Part shown: piece by piece, positions 1-5,336 of the stretch
How positions within the stretch are numbered: position 1 is the stretch's first letter
How the letters are laid out: each line of letters begins with the position of its first letter
Assembly: GCA_964384525.1 (NCBI GenBank)
Contig: CAYLKO010000084.1
Coordinates: forward strand, 1 to 6,304
Origin: SHZI01 sp964384525
GTDB lineage: Bacteria; Pseudomonadota; Gammaproteobacteria; Steroidobacterales; GCA-2729495
Direction: 5' to 3'
Length of the DNA stretch: 6,304 bases
Notes under the pieces: generated by a model
Database searches by the model: none
Told to the model about the DNA's origin: nothing
The model's input: the letters and a program-made list of their open reading frames with translations, nothing else
Position numbers and translations under genes: made by a program

Positions 1-1
1 G

Positions 2-745
2 TCGCGGTCGATCGTCGCGTCGGCATCGACCGAGATCGCATCGGCCTCGACCACCAACCCCATACCCCGCGAGACGCCGCGCGCGGAGTTGCGCCGGGAC
101 GGGCAGGCGGGACAAGCCCGGCAGGCGGCGCCATGCCACCGCCGGGTCAACGATGTAGAGGGCCGGATCGACGAGGCGGGCGCTGTCTTCCGCGGCCCAC
201 GCATACCGGCCCAGGGATTCCAGCTGTTCGCGGAGCAGGCGATAGACCTCGGGCAGATACAGCACGTCGCTGGCTGCATAGCTGATCAGTTCCGGTGCCA
301 GCGGCCGACAGGACCAGTCGGCCCGCGTGTGGGTCTTGTCGACATCAACATCGAGCAGCGCCTTCACGAGACCGGCGTAGCCGATCTGGGCGGGATATCC
401 GACCAGTGCGGCCGCGATCTGCGTATCAAACAGCGGTTGCGGCAGGCGCTGGTGACGCACCCAGGCCACTTCCATGTCCTGCTTGGCAGCGTGCAGGATC
501 CGCAGGCCCTGGCCGGCACTCAGGCTTTGCCACAGCGGCGTGGTGTCCACTTCCGTGAGTTCATCCACGCAGTACACGTGATCGCCGATGGCGATCTGCG
601 TGAGGCAAAGGCGCGGGGAAAACTGCGTCGTGCGCATGAATTCCGTGTCGATCGCGATCAGCTCTCCGGGTGCGATCGTGCTGCATGCAGCGGCGAACGA
701 TTGTGGTTTGTCGATCAGTACGGTTGCGGGGTCGAGGACTGGCAT
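2..745 (-). CDS. rnd: Ribonuclease D, 3' part cut by window edge
   Basis: RNase D is a cytoplasmic DEDDy-family 3'-5' exoribonuclease that trims tRNA and other small RNA precursors. I translated the minus strand from the ATG at 745 and get 248 open codons to the window edge. The exonuclease motifs are clear: Exo I IDTEF (D33, E35), Exo II LHAAKQDME (D90) and Exo III SYAASDVLYL (Y156, D160). The spacings D33-D90 (57) and D90-D160 (70) equal those of E. coli RNase D (D28, D85, D155). The start of the linker to the HRDC domain follows (AWRRLPG, 205-210; QLRARRLAGY, about 219-228). The usual tryptophan-arginine helix and N-x-PR-like segment are not recognisable in the last 20 or so codons, which are rich in CGA and GGT; see findings. 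The gene is transcribed divergently from the next one. There is no good Shine-Dalgarno before the ATG; a TACACT box at 754-759 lies close upstream, so a very short leader is possible. Confidence 0.93.
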   Translation of the reverse strand, partial: MPVLDPATVLIDKPQSFAAACSTIAPGELIAIDTEFMRTTQFSPRLCLTQIAIGDHVYCVDELTEVDTTPLWQSLSAGQGLRILHAAKQDMEVAWVRHQRLPQPLFDTQIAAALVGYPAQIGYAGLVKALLDVDVDKTHTRADWSCRPLAPELISYAASDVLYLPEVYRLLREQLESLGRYAWAAEDSARLVDPALYIVDPAVAWRRLPGLSRLPVPAQLRARRLAGYGVGGRGRCDLGRCRRDDRPR

Positions 746-807
746 AAACGGGAAGTGTAGAGGATCATGGCATCTCGTCACCACGGGCCCGGGCCGCGAG
801 GCCTCTG
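746..807. promoter_or_regulatory. Divergent intergenic region between rnd and the mpl cluster
   Basis: These 62 bases separate two divergent genes and must hold, or lie next to, the promoters for both. On the minus strand TACACT (plus-strand 754-759) resembles a -10 box for rnd, but it sits only about 8 bases from the ATG and I see no convincing -35. I see no clear sigma-70 promoter on the plus strand. The region includes a GC-rich stretch around 784-798 and the palindrome GAGGCCTC at 798-805. The assignment as a regulatory region rests mainly on gene orientation. Confidence 0.4.
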
Positions 808-808
808 A
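767..808 (+). CDS. Possible 13-codon leader ORF, uncertain
   Basis: An ATG at 767 opens a 13-residue frame (MASRHHGPGPRGL) whose TGA at 806-808 overlaps the ATG of the membrane-protein gene as TGATG. An AGAGGA stretch (759-764) precedes it, but its distance from the ATG is shorter than normal for a ribosome binding site. The arrangement would allow translational coupling into the next gene. No family is recognisable, and a frame this short can arise by chance in GC-rich DNA, so this is only a candidate. Confidence 0.2.
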   Translation: MASRHHGPGPRGL

Positions 809-1329
809 TGATGCTGCCGATCCTCGATGTTTTTCTGCAGATAGTGCTGCGCCGGCGCGGACCGGAAGATTTGCCCGACTCCCGGTTTCTGCTTTTGACG
901 GCCGGCATTGTTTATGTCATCTCGCAGTGCCTGCTGGTGCTGCCGATCTACCGGTTGGCGTGGCCGCTGGCGCAGGTGCTGGCCCTCGACCTGCTCGTGC
1001 TGTGCGGCTTTCTCTGGGTGCTCCTGCGCGTGGCGAAGCATGCATCCCGCTACCGCCAGACATTGACGGCGCTGCTCGGTACGGGTGCCGTGCTCGGCGC
1101 GTGCATGCTGCCCTTCTACTACTGGATCTATGCGGCAGGCCCGGCGGCAAAAAGCCTGTTCTGGCCGCAGCTCGGCATGCTGGCGGTCATCAGCTGGTCG
1201 CTGCTGGTAAATGGCCATATCTTTTCCCGGGCCCTGTCGACACCCTTTGCCGCAGGCCTCGCCGTGTCGGCCGCTTATTTTTTCCTGAACTTTCTCGTGG
1301 TCAGCCAGCTGGGTTCCGCCCCGGCCTGA
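808..1329 (+). CDS. Small integral membrane protein, function unknown
   Basis: I do not recognise a named family for this 173-residue protein. It is strongly hydrophobic, with about five likely transmembrane helices near residues 27-47, 50-73, 86-110, 117-136 and 146-166. The connecting stretches are short and basic (R15-R17, R74-R83), as expected for cytoplasmic loops. The last third (NGHIFSRAL, then an F/Y-rich helix) vaguely recalls small Yip1-like membrane proteins, but I would not assign it there. Start choice: tandem ATG codons at 808 and 811, with GCGAG (796-800) as a weak ribosome binding site; the frame is closed upstream by TAA at 745-747. It is first in the plus-strand cluster and ends 33 bases before mpl, so co-transcription is likely. 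Codon use is GC3-rich like its neighbours, which supports a real gene. Confidence 0.8.
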   Translation: MMLPILDVFLQIVLRRRGPEDLPDSRFLLLTAGIVYVISQCLLVLPIYRLAWPLAQVLALDLLVLCGFLWVLLRVAKHASRYRQTLTALLGTGAVLGACMLPFYYWIYAAGPAAKSLFWPQLGMLAVISWSLLVNGHIFSRALSTPFAAGLAVSAAYFFLNFLVVSQLGSAPA

Positions 1330-1362
1330 ATTGATGGTCATTTCCGCACACGACATGTCTTC

Positions 1363-2730
1363 ATGAAGCACATACACATTCTGGGAATCTGCGGGACTTT
1401 CATGGCGGGCGTCGCGGCGCTTGCCCGGGAAGCGGGCTATCGGGTGACCGGCTCCGATCGCAGTGTGTACCCGCCCATGAGCGACCAGCTCGAAGCCCTC
1501 GGCATCGAACTCATAGAGGGCTACGAGGCGGATCAACTGGATCCGGCCCCGGACATGGTGGTTGTCGGCAATGTCATGACCCGTGGCATGCCGGTGATCG
1601 AGGAACTGCTGAACCGCCGCATTCCCTATCAGTCCGGGCCCGAGTGGCTGGCGACAGCGGTGCTGCGTGACCGGCATGTCATCGCGGTCTCCGGCACCCA
1701 CGGCAAGACGACGACCACCAGTCTGCTGGCGTGGATACTGGAGCAGGCCGGCCGGCCGGCCGGGTTTCTGGTGGGCGGCATCCCCGCGAACTTCGGCGTT
1801 TCAGCGCGCCTCGGCAGCGATCCCCTGTTCGTGATCGAAGCCGATGAATACGACACCGCCTTCTTCGACAAACGCGCCAAGTTTCTGCTCTATCGGCCGC
1901 AGACGCTGATCATCAACAATCTCGAGTTCGATCACGCCGACATCTATCCGGATCTGGAAGCCATCACCCGCCAGTTTCATCAGCTCGTGCGGGCTCTGCC
2001 GGCCAATGGCCGCTTGATCGTGCCGGCCACGGACCCCAACGTCGCGGCGCTGTTGCAGCGGGGCTGCTGGACGCCACAGGACCGGTTTGCCAGTCGTGCC
2101 GGGGTCGAGAGTGCCGACTGGCTGGCTGTCGAGGAGCCACCCGGCACGCTGCGGCTCAGTCATGAGGGCCGCGACATCGGCAGCACGCCGTGGGGACTTT
2201 CCGGGACGCATAACGCCGAGAATGCGGTCGCTGCCCTGCTGGCCGCCCGGGCCGTCGGCATCGAACCCGGGGTGGCGCTGGCGGGCATCAAGACCTTCAC
2301 CGGGGTGCAGCGACGCCTGCAGCTCCTGGGTGTTTTCGGCGGCGTGCAGCTTTTTGATGACTTCGCGCACCATCCCACCGCCATCCGGCGCACGCTGGAA
2401 GGCGTGCGCCGGCGCACCGACGTGCAGCGCGTGATCGCCGTGTTCGAGCCGCGCTCGAACAGCATGAAGATCGGTGTGTACCAAGGTGCGCTGTCGCCGG
2501 CGCTCGGCGCAGCCGATGAAGCCTTTGTCCTGCGACCCGCCGGCCTCAAGTGGGATCTGGATGCGGAATTCCGGGCGGATGCCCATGTACGGGTGTGCGG
2601 TGACACCGGTGCCATCGTCACCGGCATTGCGGGCTTCGTCCGCCCGGGAGATGCGGTGGTGGTCATGAGCAATGGTGATTTCCAGGGGATCCACCAGTCC
2701 CTGCGCAAGGCACTGGCTGCGCGAGCGTGA
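1363..2730 (+). CDS. mpl: UDP-MurNAc:L-Ala-gamma-D-Glu-meso-DAP ligase (Mpl)
   Basis: Mpl is a cytoplasmic Mur-family ATP-dependent ligase. It joins the recycled tripeptide L-Ala-gamma-D-Glu-meso-DAP to UDP-N-acetylmuramic acid, bypassing MurC, MurD and MurE. The 455 residues match the family's length and three-domain plan. The N-terminal domain has HILGICGTFMAGVA (5-18) and GSDRSVYPPMS (30-40). The central domain has the ATP loop GTHGKTTT (111-118), EADEYD (159-164) and NNLEFDHADIYPD (185-197). The C-terminal domain begins near HNAEN (283-287) and holds DDFAHHPTAI (332-341), FEPRSNSMK (361-369) and SNGDFQGIH (436-444). GICGTFMAG and FEPRSNSMK favour Mpl over MurC. The ATG at 1363 gives the standard MKHIHILGICG start, though its ribosome binding site is weak. 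Its TGA overlaps the GTG of the next gene. Confidence 0.97.
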   Translation: MKHIHILGICGTFMAGVAALAREAGYRVTGSDRSVYPPMSDQLEALGIELIEGYEADQLDPAPDMVVVGNVMTRGMPVIEELLNRRIPYQSGPEWLATAVLRDRHVIAVSGTHGKTTTTSLLAWILEQAGRPAGFLVGGIPANFGVSARLGSDPLFVIEADEYDTAFFDKRAKFLLYRPQTLIINNLEFDHADIYPDLEAITRQFHQLVRALPANGRLIVPATDPNVAALLQRGCWTPQDRFASRAGVESADWLAVEEPPGTLRLSHEGRDIGSTPWGLSGTHNAENAVAALLAARAVGIEPGVALAGIKTFTGVQRRLQLLGVFGGVQLFDDFAHHPTAIRRTLEGVRRRTDVQRVIAVFEPRSNSMKIGVYQGALSPALGAADEAFVLRPAGLKWDLDAEFRADAHVRVCGDTGAIVTGIAGFVRPGDAVVVMSNGDFQGIHQSLRKALAARA

Positions 2731-3320
2731 GTCCGGCGCCGATTCCGCTGTTTCCACTCGGCACCGTGCTGTTTCCCGACGGACCGCTGCCGCTGCGCGT
2801 GTTCGAGCCGCGCTATCTGGCGATGGTCAGCCGTTGTCTGCGCGAAGATGCCGAATTCGGTGTCGTGCTGATCACCGAGGGCGCAGACACCGGCAATGTC
2901 GTCACCAGCGAGGTGGGCACGCTGGCCCGCATCATCGACTGGTATCAGGGCAGTGATGGCATACTGGGCATCACGGCACGCGGCACGCGGCAGTTCAGGC
3001 TGCACGGCATGTCGCGTCAGGCTGATGGCCTGTATCTCGGCGAGATCGAATTGCTCCCGGAACAACCACGCCAGCCGCTGCCGGAGGAATTCCGGCCGCT
3101 GGCCGCCCTCCTCGAATCAGTCATCGATGACCTGGGGCGGTTGTACGATGCCATCGAGAAACATTACGACGACGCCGCCTGGGTTGGCTGCCGACTTGCG
3201 GAAATCCTGCCGATGCCGCCAGCCGACAAGCAGCGTTGCCTCGAACTCAACGACCCGGTGGAACGGCTGCAGTTCCTGAGGCCCATGCTGCGGCCCTTTC
3301 GCCGGGAAAATACCCAATAG
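2727..3320 (+). CDS. Stand-alone Lon N-terminal (substrate-binding) domain protein
   Basis: This 197-residue protein consists of the LON substrate-binding domain (the N-terminal domain of Lon protease) without the ATPase or peptidase parts. The signature IPLFPLGTVLFPDGPLPLRV-FEPRY covers residues 6-30. It is followed by the expected beta-rich core (FGVVLIT 44-50; VGTLARIIDW 63-72; GITARGTRQF 81-90) and a helical C-terminal part from about residue 119. There are no Walker motifs and no Ser-Lys dyad, so it cannot be an active Lon protease. Such solo proteins are common in proteobacteria, and their role is not established; substrate or protein binding is an inference from the domain. The start is the GTG at 2727, overlapping the mpl stop as GTGA, which suggests translational coupling; it places the family motif at the usual distance from the N-terminus. 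Confidence 0.92.
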   Translation: MSPAPIPLFPLGTVLFPDGPLPLRVFEPRYLAMVSRCLREDAEFGVVLITEGADTGNVVTSEVGTLARIIDWYQGSDGILGITARGTRQFRLHGMSRQADGLYLGEIELLPEQPRQPLPEEFRPLAALLESVIDDLGRLYDAIEKHYDDAAWVGCRLAEILPMPPADKQRCLELNDPVERLQFLRPMLRPFRRENTQ

Positions 3321-3333
3321 GAATTGCCAGTCG

Positions 3334-3498
3334 ATGAAAACCTACATGTGCCTGATTTGCGGCTATCTCTACGAGGAGAGTGCCGGCGATCCGGAAGCCG
3401 GCCTGCCGCCCGGCACACGCTGGACCGATGTGCCCCTGTCGTGGCGCTGCCCCGATTGCGGCGCCGGCAAGGAAGACTTCGAGATGACCGAGATCTAG
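3334..3498 (+). CDS. Rubredoxin (54 aa)
   Basis: Rubredoxins are small cytoplasmic one-electron carriers with a single iron bound by four cysteines. The 54-residue frame starts MKTYMCLICGYLYEE and carries C6-x2-C9 and C39-x2-C42, with the family's usual 29 residues between the pairs. The aromatic core residues are present (Y4, Y11, Y13, W30, W37, F49), as are GDP (18-20), the PPGT turn (25-28) and GKEDFE (45-50). It looks complete and functional. An AGGA ribosome binding site at 3319-3322 overlaps the TAG of the Lon-domain gene, so the two are probably co-translated. No rubredoxin reductase, rubrerythrin or alkane hydroxylase is nearby, so its redox partner cannot be read from this window. 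The TAG at 3496-3498 lies 8 bases from the end of the convergent TraB/GumN gene, with no clear hairpin terminator between them. Confidence 0.95.
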   Translation: MKTYMCLICGYLYEESAGDPEAGLPPGTRWTDVPLSWRCPDCGAGKEDFEMTEI

Positions 3499-3506
3499 AC
3501 GCGGTG

Positions 3507-4367
3507 TCAGGGCGCCTGCAGCTGTCGGGCCGTGATGCCGTCTTTGGCCAGCAGGTTCAGCACGCTGTCCGGACCCACCAGATGCAGGGCGCCGACCACG
3601 ATCAGATAATCGCGTGAGTCACCGCTCAACTGGCGGATCCGCCGTGCAAAGTGTTCGTTACGCCGCACGATCAGCGCCTGGTAGGCTTCCGGCTGCCTGC
3701 GAATTCCTTCCAGCAGGTCCGCATCCAGCGCGTTGACATCGCCCGCTTTCCACGCAGCGATCATCCGGTCCGCCATGTCCTGAACGGCGGCGGCCTCGTC
3801 GATCGTGCCTTGCAGAAACTCCCGTTGGGCGCCCGGTGACAGCTGGTCCAGCGCGCTCAGCTGGCCTGCCAGCGTTTCCAGTCCGCGGATTTCCTTGTGG
3901 TCGCGTTTGGCCTCGGTCACTAGGGTGGCCTCCACGCCCAGCGAGGCATCGATGCCGAGCTGCGCCAGACGCATCTGCGTCAGCACGACGGCGGCGTACC
4001 AGGGTTCGTAGGGCATCAGCGGGCCGAGATCGAGGCCGAGCTCGCGGGCCCCGGCTGATGCCCGCCGCCAGGCCTCGGGCCCCAGCAGTTGGGAGAGATT
4101 CCGGCCGGCCGTGTCGCGGGCCAGGGTGGCGATGGTCCGGGCGCTGGCTTCCGGATCGAGATCGTCCATGTCGAGCTCCATCAGGACGATATCCGCGTCG
4201 TGCAGGGCGGCGGTAATGGCCGGATCGAGGGGGTAGTCGGTGGCGCGCAGAAAGTGTATCGAGCCCAGCACCTTGATGTGATTGCCGGTGTTGGCGAGTT
4301 CCCACAAGGGCAGGGCAGCTGCCGGCTGGAGGACCAGTGCGCAGAGCAGCAGGGTGAGGAGCCGCAT
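3507..4367 (-). CDS. TraB/GumN family protein, probably secreted
   Basis: This 286-residue protein belongs to the TraB/GumN (PF01963-type) family, whose members resemble Tiki-like metalloproteases. Bacterial members are mostly uncharacterised. The two hallmark glycine-histidine motifs are present: GSIH (35-38) near the N-terminus and GALH (259-262) near the C-terminus. VLMELD (61-66) supplies the conserved acidic residue, and YEPW (120-123), GVE (144-146) and RNEHFARRI (236-244) are also typical. The first 19 or so residues (MRLLTLLLCALVLQPAAA) form a signal peptide, so the protein is probably periplasmic or anchored outside the cytoplasm. I chose the ATG at 4367 because it puts that signal at the N-terminus. 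The longer frame, opening at 4478, would add 37 non-hydrophobic residues and overlap the upstream phosphodiesterase gene. The ATG lies 32 bases downstream of that gene's stop, so the two probably share a transcript. Confidence 0.88.
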   Translation of the reverse strand: MRLLTLLLCALVLQPAAALPLWELANTGNHIKVLGSIHFLRATDYPLDPAITAALHDADIVLMELDMDDLDPEASARTIATLARDTAGRNLSQLLGPEAWRRASAGARELGLDLGPLMPYEPWYAAVVLTQMRLAQLGIDASLGVEATLVTEAKRDHKEIRGLETLAGQLSALDQLSPGAQREFLQGTIDEAAAVQDMADRMIAAWKAGDVNALDADLLEGIRRQPEAYQALIVRRNEHFARRIRQLSGDSRDYLIVVGALHLVGPDSVLNLLAKDGITARQLQAP

Positions 4368-4399
4368 GGGTGTCAACCGCTGGAAAACCTTGCGGCAGC

Positions 4400-5173
4400 C
4401 TACCACCGACTTCCGTCGGCCGAGGCCAGCCATGCCACCTGCGTTTCGATGCCGCCATCCGCTTGAAGTTCGAGCCATCGGTAGCCCGGCGGCCGATCAT
4501 CCAGCGCGAAAGTTTCCGCGCCGGGCTTGAACTGCGCACAGGTCGAGGGTGTGCTGAGGAGGCGAACCTGGTGCCGCTGCCGGTCGGAGGCCTGATGGAC
4601 ATGGCCCCAGACGATGCCGCGCACATTGGCATGCCGGTCGCAGACGGCCAGAAACTCATCGGCATTGCGCAGTCCGACGCCATCCAGCCAGCGACTGCCC
4701 ATGGGCACCGGTTGATGATGCAGGGCAATCAGGCAATGGCGGTCGCTGTGCGCCAGCGTGTGCTCCAGAAACTCGAGCTCGGCTGGGGCCAGCATGCCGG
4801 CATCATCGTTGGGTGCGAAGGTGTTCAGCATCACCAGCTGCCACTTCCCGTGCTGCGCCGTGCCGCAATACTGAAACGGGGTGGTGTCCAGCAGCTCCCG
4901 CATCAGGTCCGGGACGTCATGATTGCCCGGAATGACATGCACCGGCACCTTCGCTGCCGCGGTCAGGCTCCGGAAGCGCTCGTAACCTGCCCGGGTTTCG
5001 TCCTGCACGAGATCACCGGTTGCCAGGATCACGTCGGGTCGACGACCGTCGGCGAGCGCCTGCGTCAGGGTGGCTGCAAACAGGGCGTCGGTATTCACGC
5101 CCCGCATCCGTGCGTTGCGGTCGCCGTGCAGGTGGGGAGCAGTGAGGTGCAGGATGCGCAGGGGATCAGCCAT
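4400..5173 (-). CDS. cpdA: CpdA-like class III phosphodiesterase with altered motif I
   Basis: This is a 257-residue calcineurin-like metallophosphoesterase of the CpdA type, enzymes that hydrolyse 3',5'-cAMP with a two-metal centre. Visible motifs are GDLVQDE (53-59), GNHD (83-86), ALHHQPV (150-156) and GHVH (190-193). The family's C-terminal segment STPSTCAQF (207-215) and PGYRWLEL (229-236) are also present, and length and order match CpdA. The odd point is motif I: the usual D-x-H reads A12-P13-H14 (LTAPHL), so the first metal-binding aspartate is missing. Activity may therefore be reduced or changed, or the base may be a sequence error. cAMP specificity is inferred from family resemblance, not proven. 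The ATG at 5173 gives the normal short lead into the first strand (ILHL); no strong ribosome binding site precedes it. A TATAGT box (plus-strand 5180-5185) lies 6 bases upstream, so a leaderless mRNA is conceivable. Confidence 0.87.
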   Translation of the reverse strand: MADPLRILHLTAPHLHGDRNARMRGVNTDALFAATLTQALADGRRPDVILATGDLVQDETRAGYERFRSLTAAAKVPVHVIPGNHDVPDLMRELLDTTPFQYCGTAQHGKWQLVMLNTFAPNDDAGMLAPAELEFLEHTLAHSDRHCLIALHHQPVPMGSRWLDGVGLRNADEFLAVCDRHANVRGIVWGHVHQASDRQRHQVRLLSTPSTCAQFKPGAETFALDDRPPGYRWLELQADGGIETQVAWLASADGSRW

Positions 5174-5303
5174 CGCCGGACTATAGCGATCGACACGCGC
5201 CGACGAGGTACGGGTTTCGCAGTCGCGACAGAGCCCGGTTTCCGGCCACCGGATTCTGCGAAGACCGTCGCGTTATGGTGGGCAGCGGCCGGCCGCTTTT
5301 TTT
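5174..5303. other. Intergenic region between cpdA-like gene and ahcY tail
   Basis: About 130 bases without a supported gene. The left end must carry the start signals of the cpdA-like gene. On the minus strand TATAGT (plus 5180-5185) is a plausible -10 box just before the ATG, but no good -35 lies 17 bases further up. The right end carries the palindrome with a T tract described separately. The middle shows no repeat, RNA gene or conserved-looking frame that I can support. Confidence 0.5.
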
Positions 5304-5304
5304 T
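5284..5304 (+). terminator. Palindrome plus T8, terminator-like on plus strand
   Basis: AGCGGCCGGCCGCT (5284-5297) is a perfect 14-base palindrome followed by an unbroken run of eight T (5297-5304). Read on the plus strand it can fold as a GC-rich 5-base stem with a CCGG loop followed by U residues, like an intrinsic terminator. The flanking genes are both on the minus strand, where the order is A tract then hairpin with no T tract after it. It therefore does not look like a normal terminator for ahcY, although the hairpin could still define or protect the ahcY mRNA end. The stem is short, so confidence is moderate. Confidence 0.45.
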
Positions 5305-5336
5305 CAGTACCGGTAATGGTACCGTTTGTAGGGTCA
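5304..5336 (-). other. In-frame ahcY C-terminal tail beyond tandem stop codons
   Basis: Directly after the TAG that ends the ahcY frame (5337-5339) comes TGA (5334-5336). The same frame then reads Pro-Tyr-Lys-Arg-Tyr-His-Tyr-Arg-Tyr and ends with TGA at 5304-5306. SAHH proteins normally end ...VPV-E-G-PYK-x-x-HYRY, so the tail aligns exactly, with the two stops at the Glu-Gly positions and no insertion or deletion. In studied SAHHs the tail's Lys and Tyr reach into the NAD site of the neighbouring subunit. The segment is either the remnant of a recently lost C-terminus, a readthrough extension, or coding sequence hidden by base-call errors. Confidence 0.85.

Noticed and set aside
778..1701. 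307-codon minus-strand open frame across the membrane-protein gene and the start of mpl
   Set aside because: The translation is rich in His, Gln, Arg and Asp, typical of the antisense of GC-rich coding DNA, and it conflicts with the well-supported mpl.
1747..1763. Run of alternating GGCC/CCGG in mpl
   Set aside because: It encodes the ordinary segment AGRPAG in the expected place of the protein, so codon bias explains it better than a functional repeat.
1801..2757. 318-codon minus-strand open frame inside mpl, plus a further one at 2160-3065
   Set aside because: Both lie opposite conserved Mpl motifs and the Lon-domain gene and show no family features of their own.
4368..4478. 37-residue N-terminal extension of the TraB/GumN protein
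   Set aside because: It would overlap the end of the cpdA-like gene and bury the signal peptide; the ATG at 4367 gives a normal secreted protein.
5307..5324. Small inverted repeats (GTACC/GGTAC, CGGTA/TACCG) near the ahcY end
   Set aside because: They follow from repeated TAC and CGG codons of the Tyr/Arg-rich tail and need no separate explanation.
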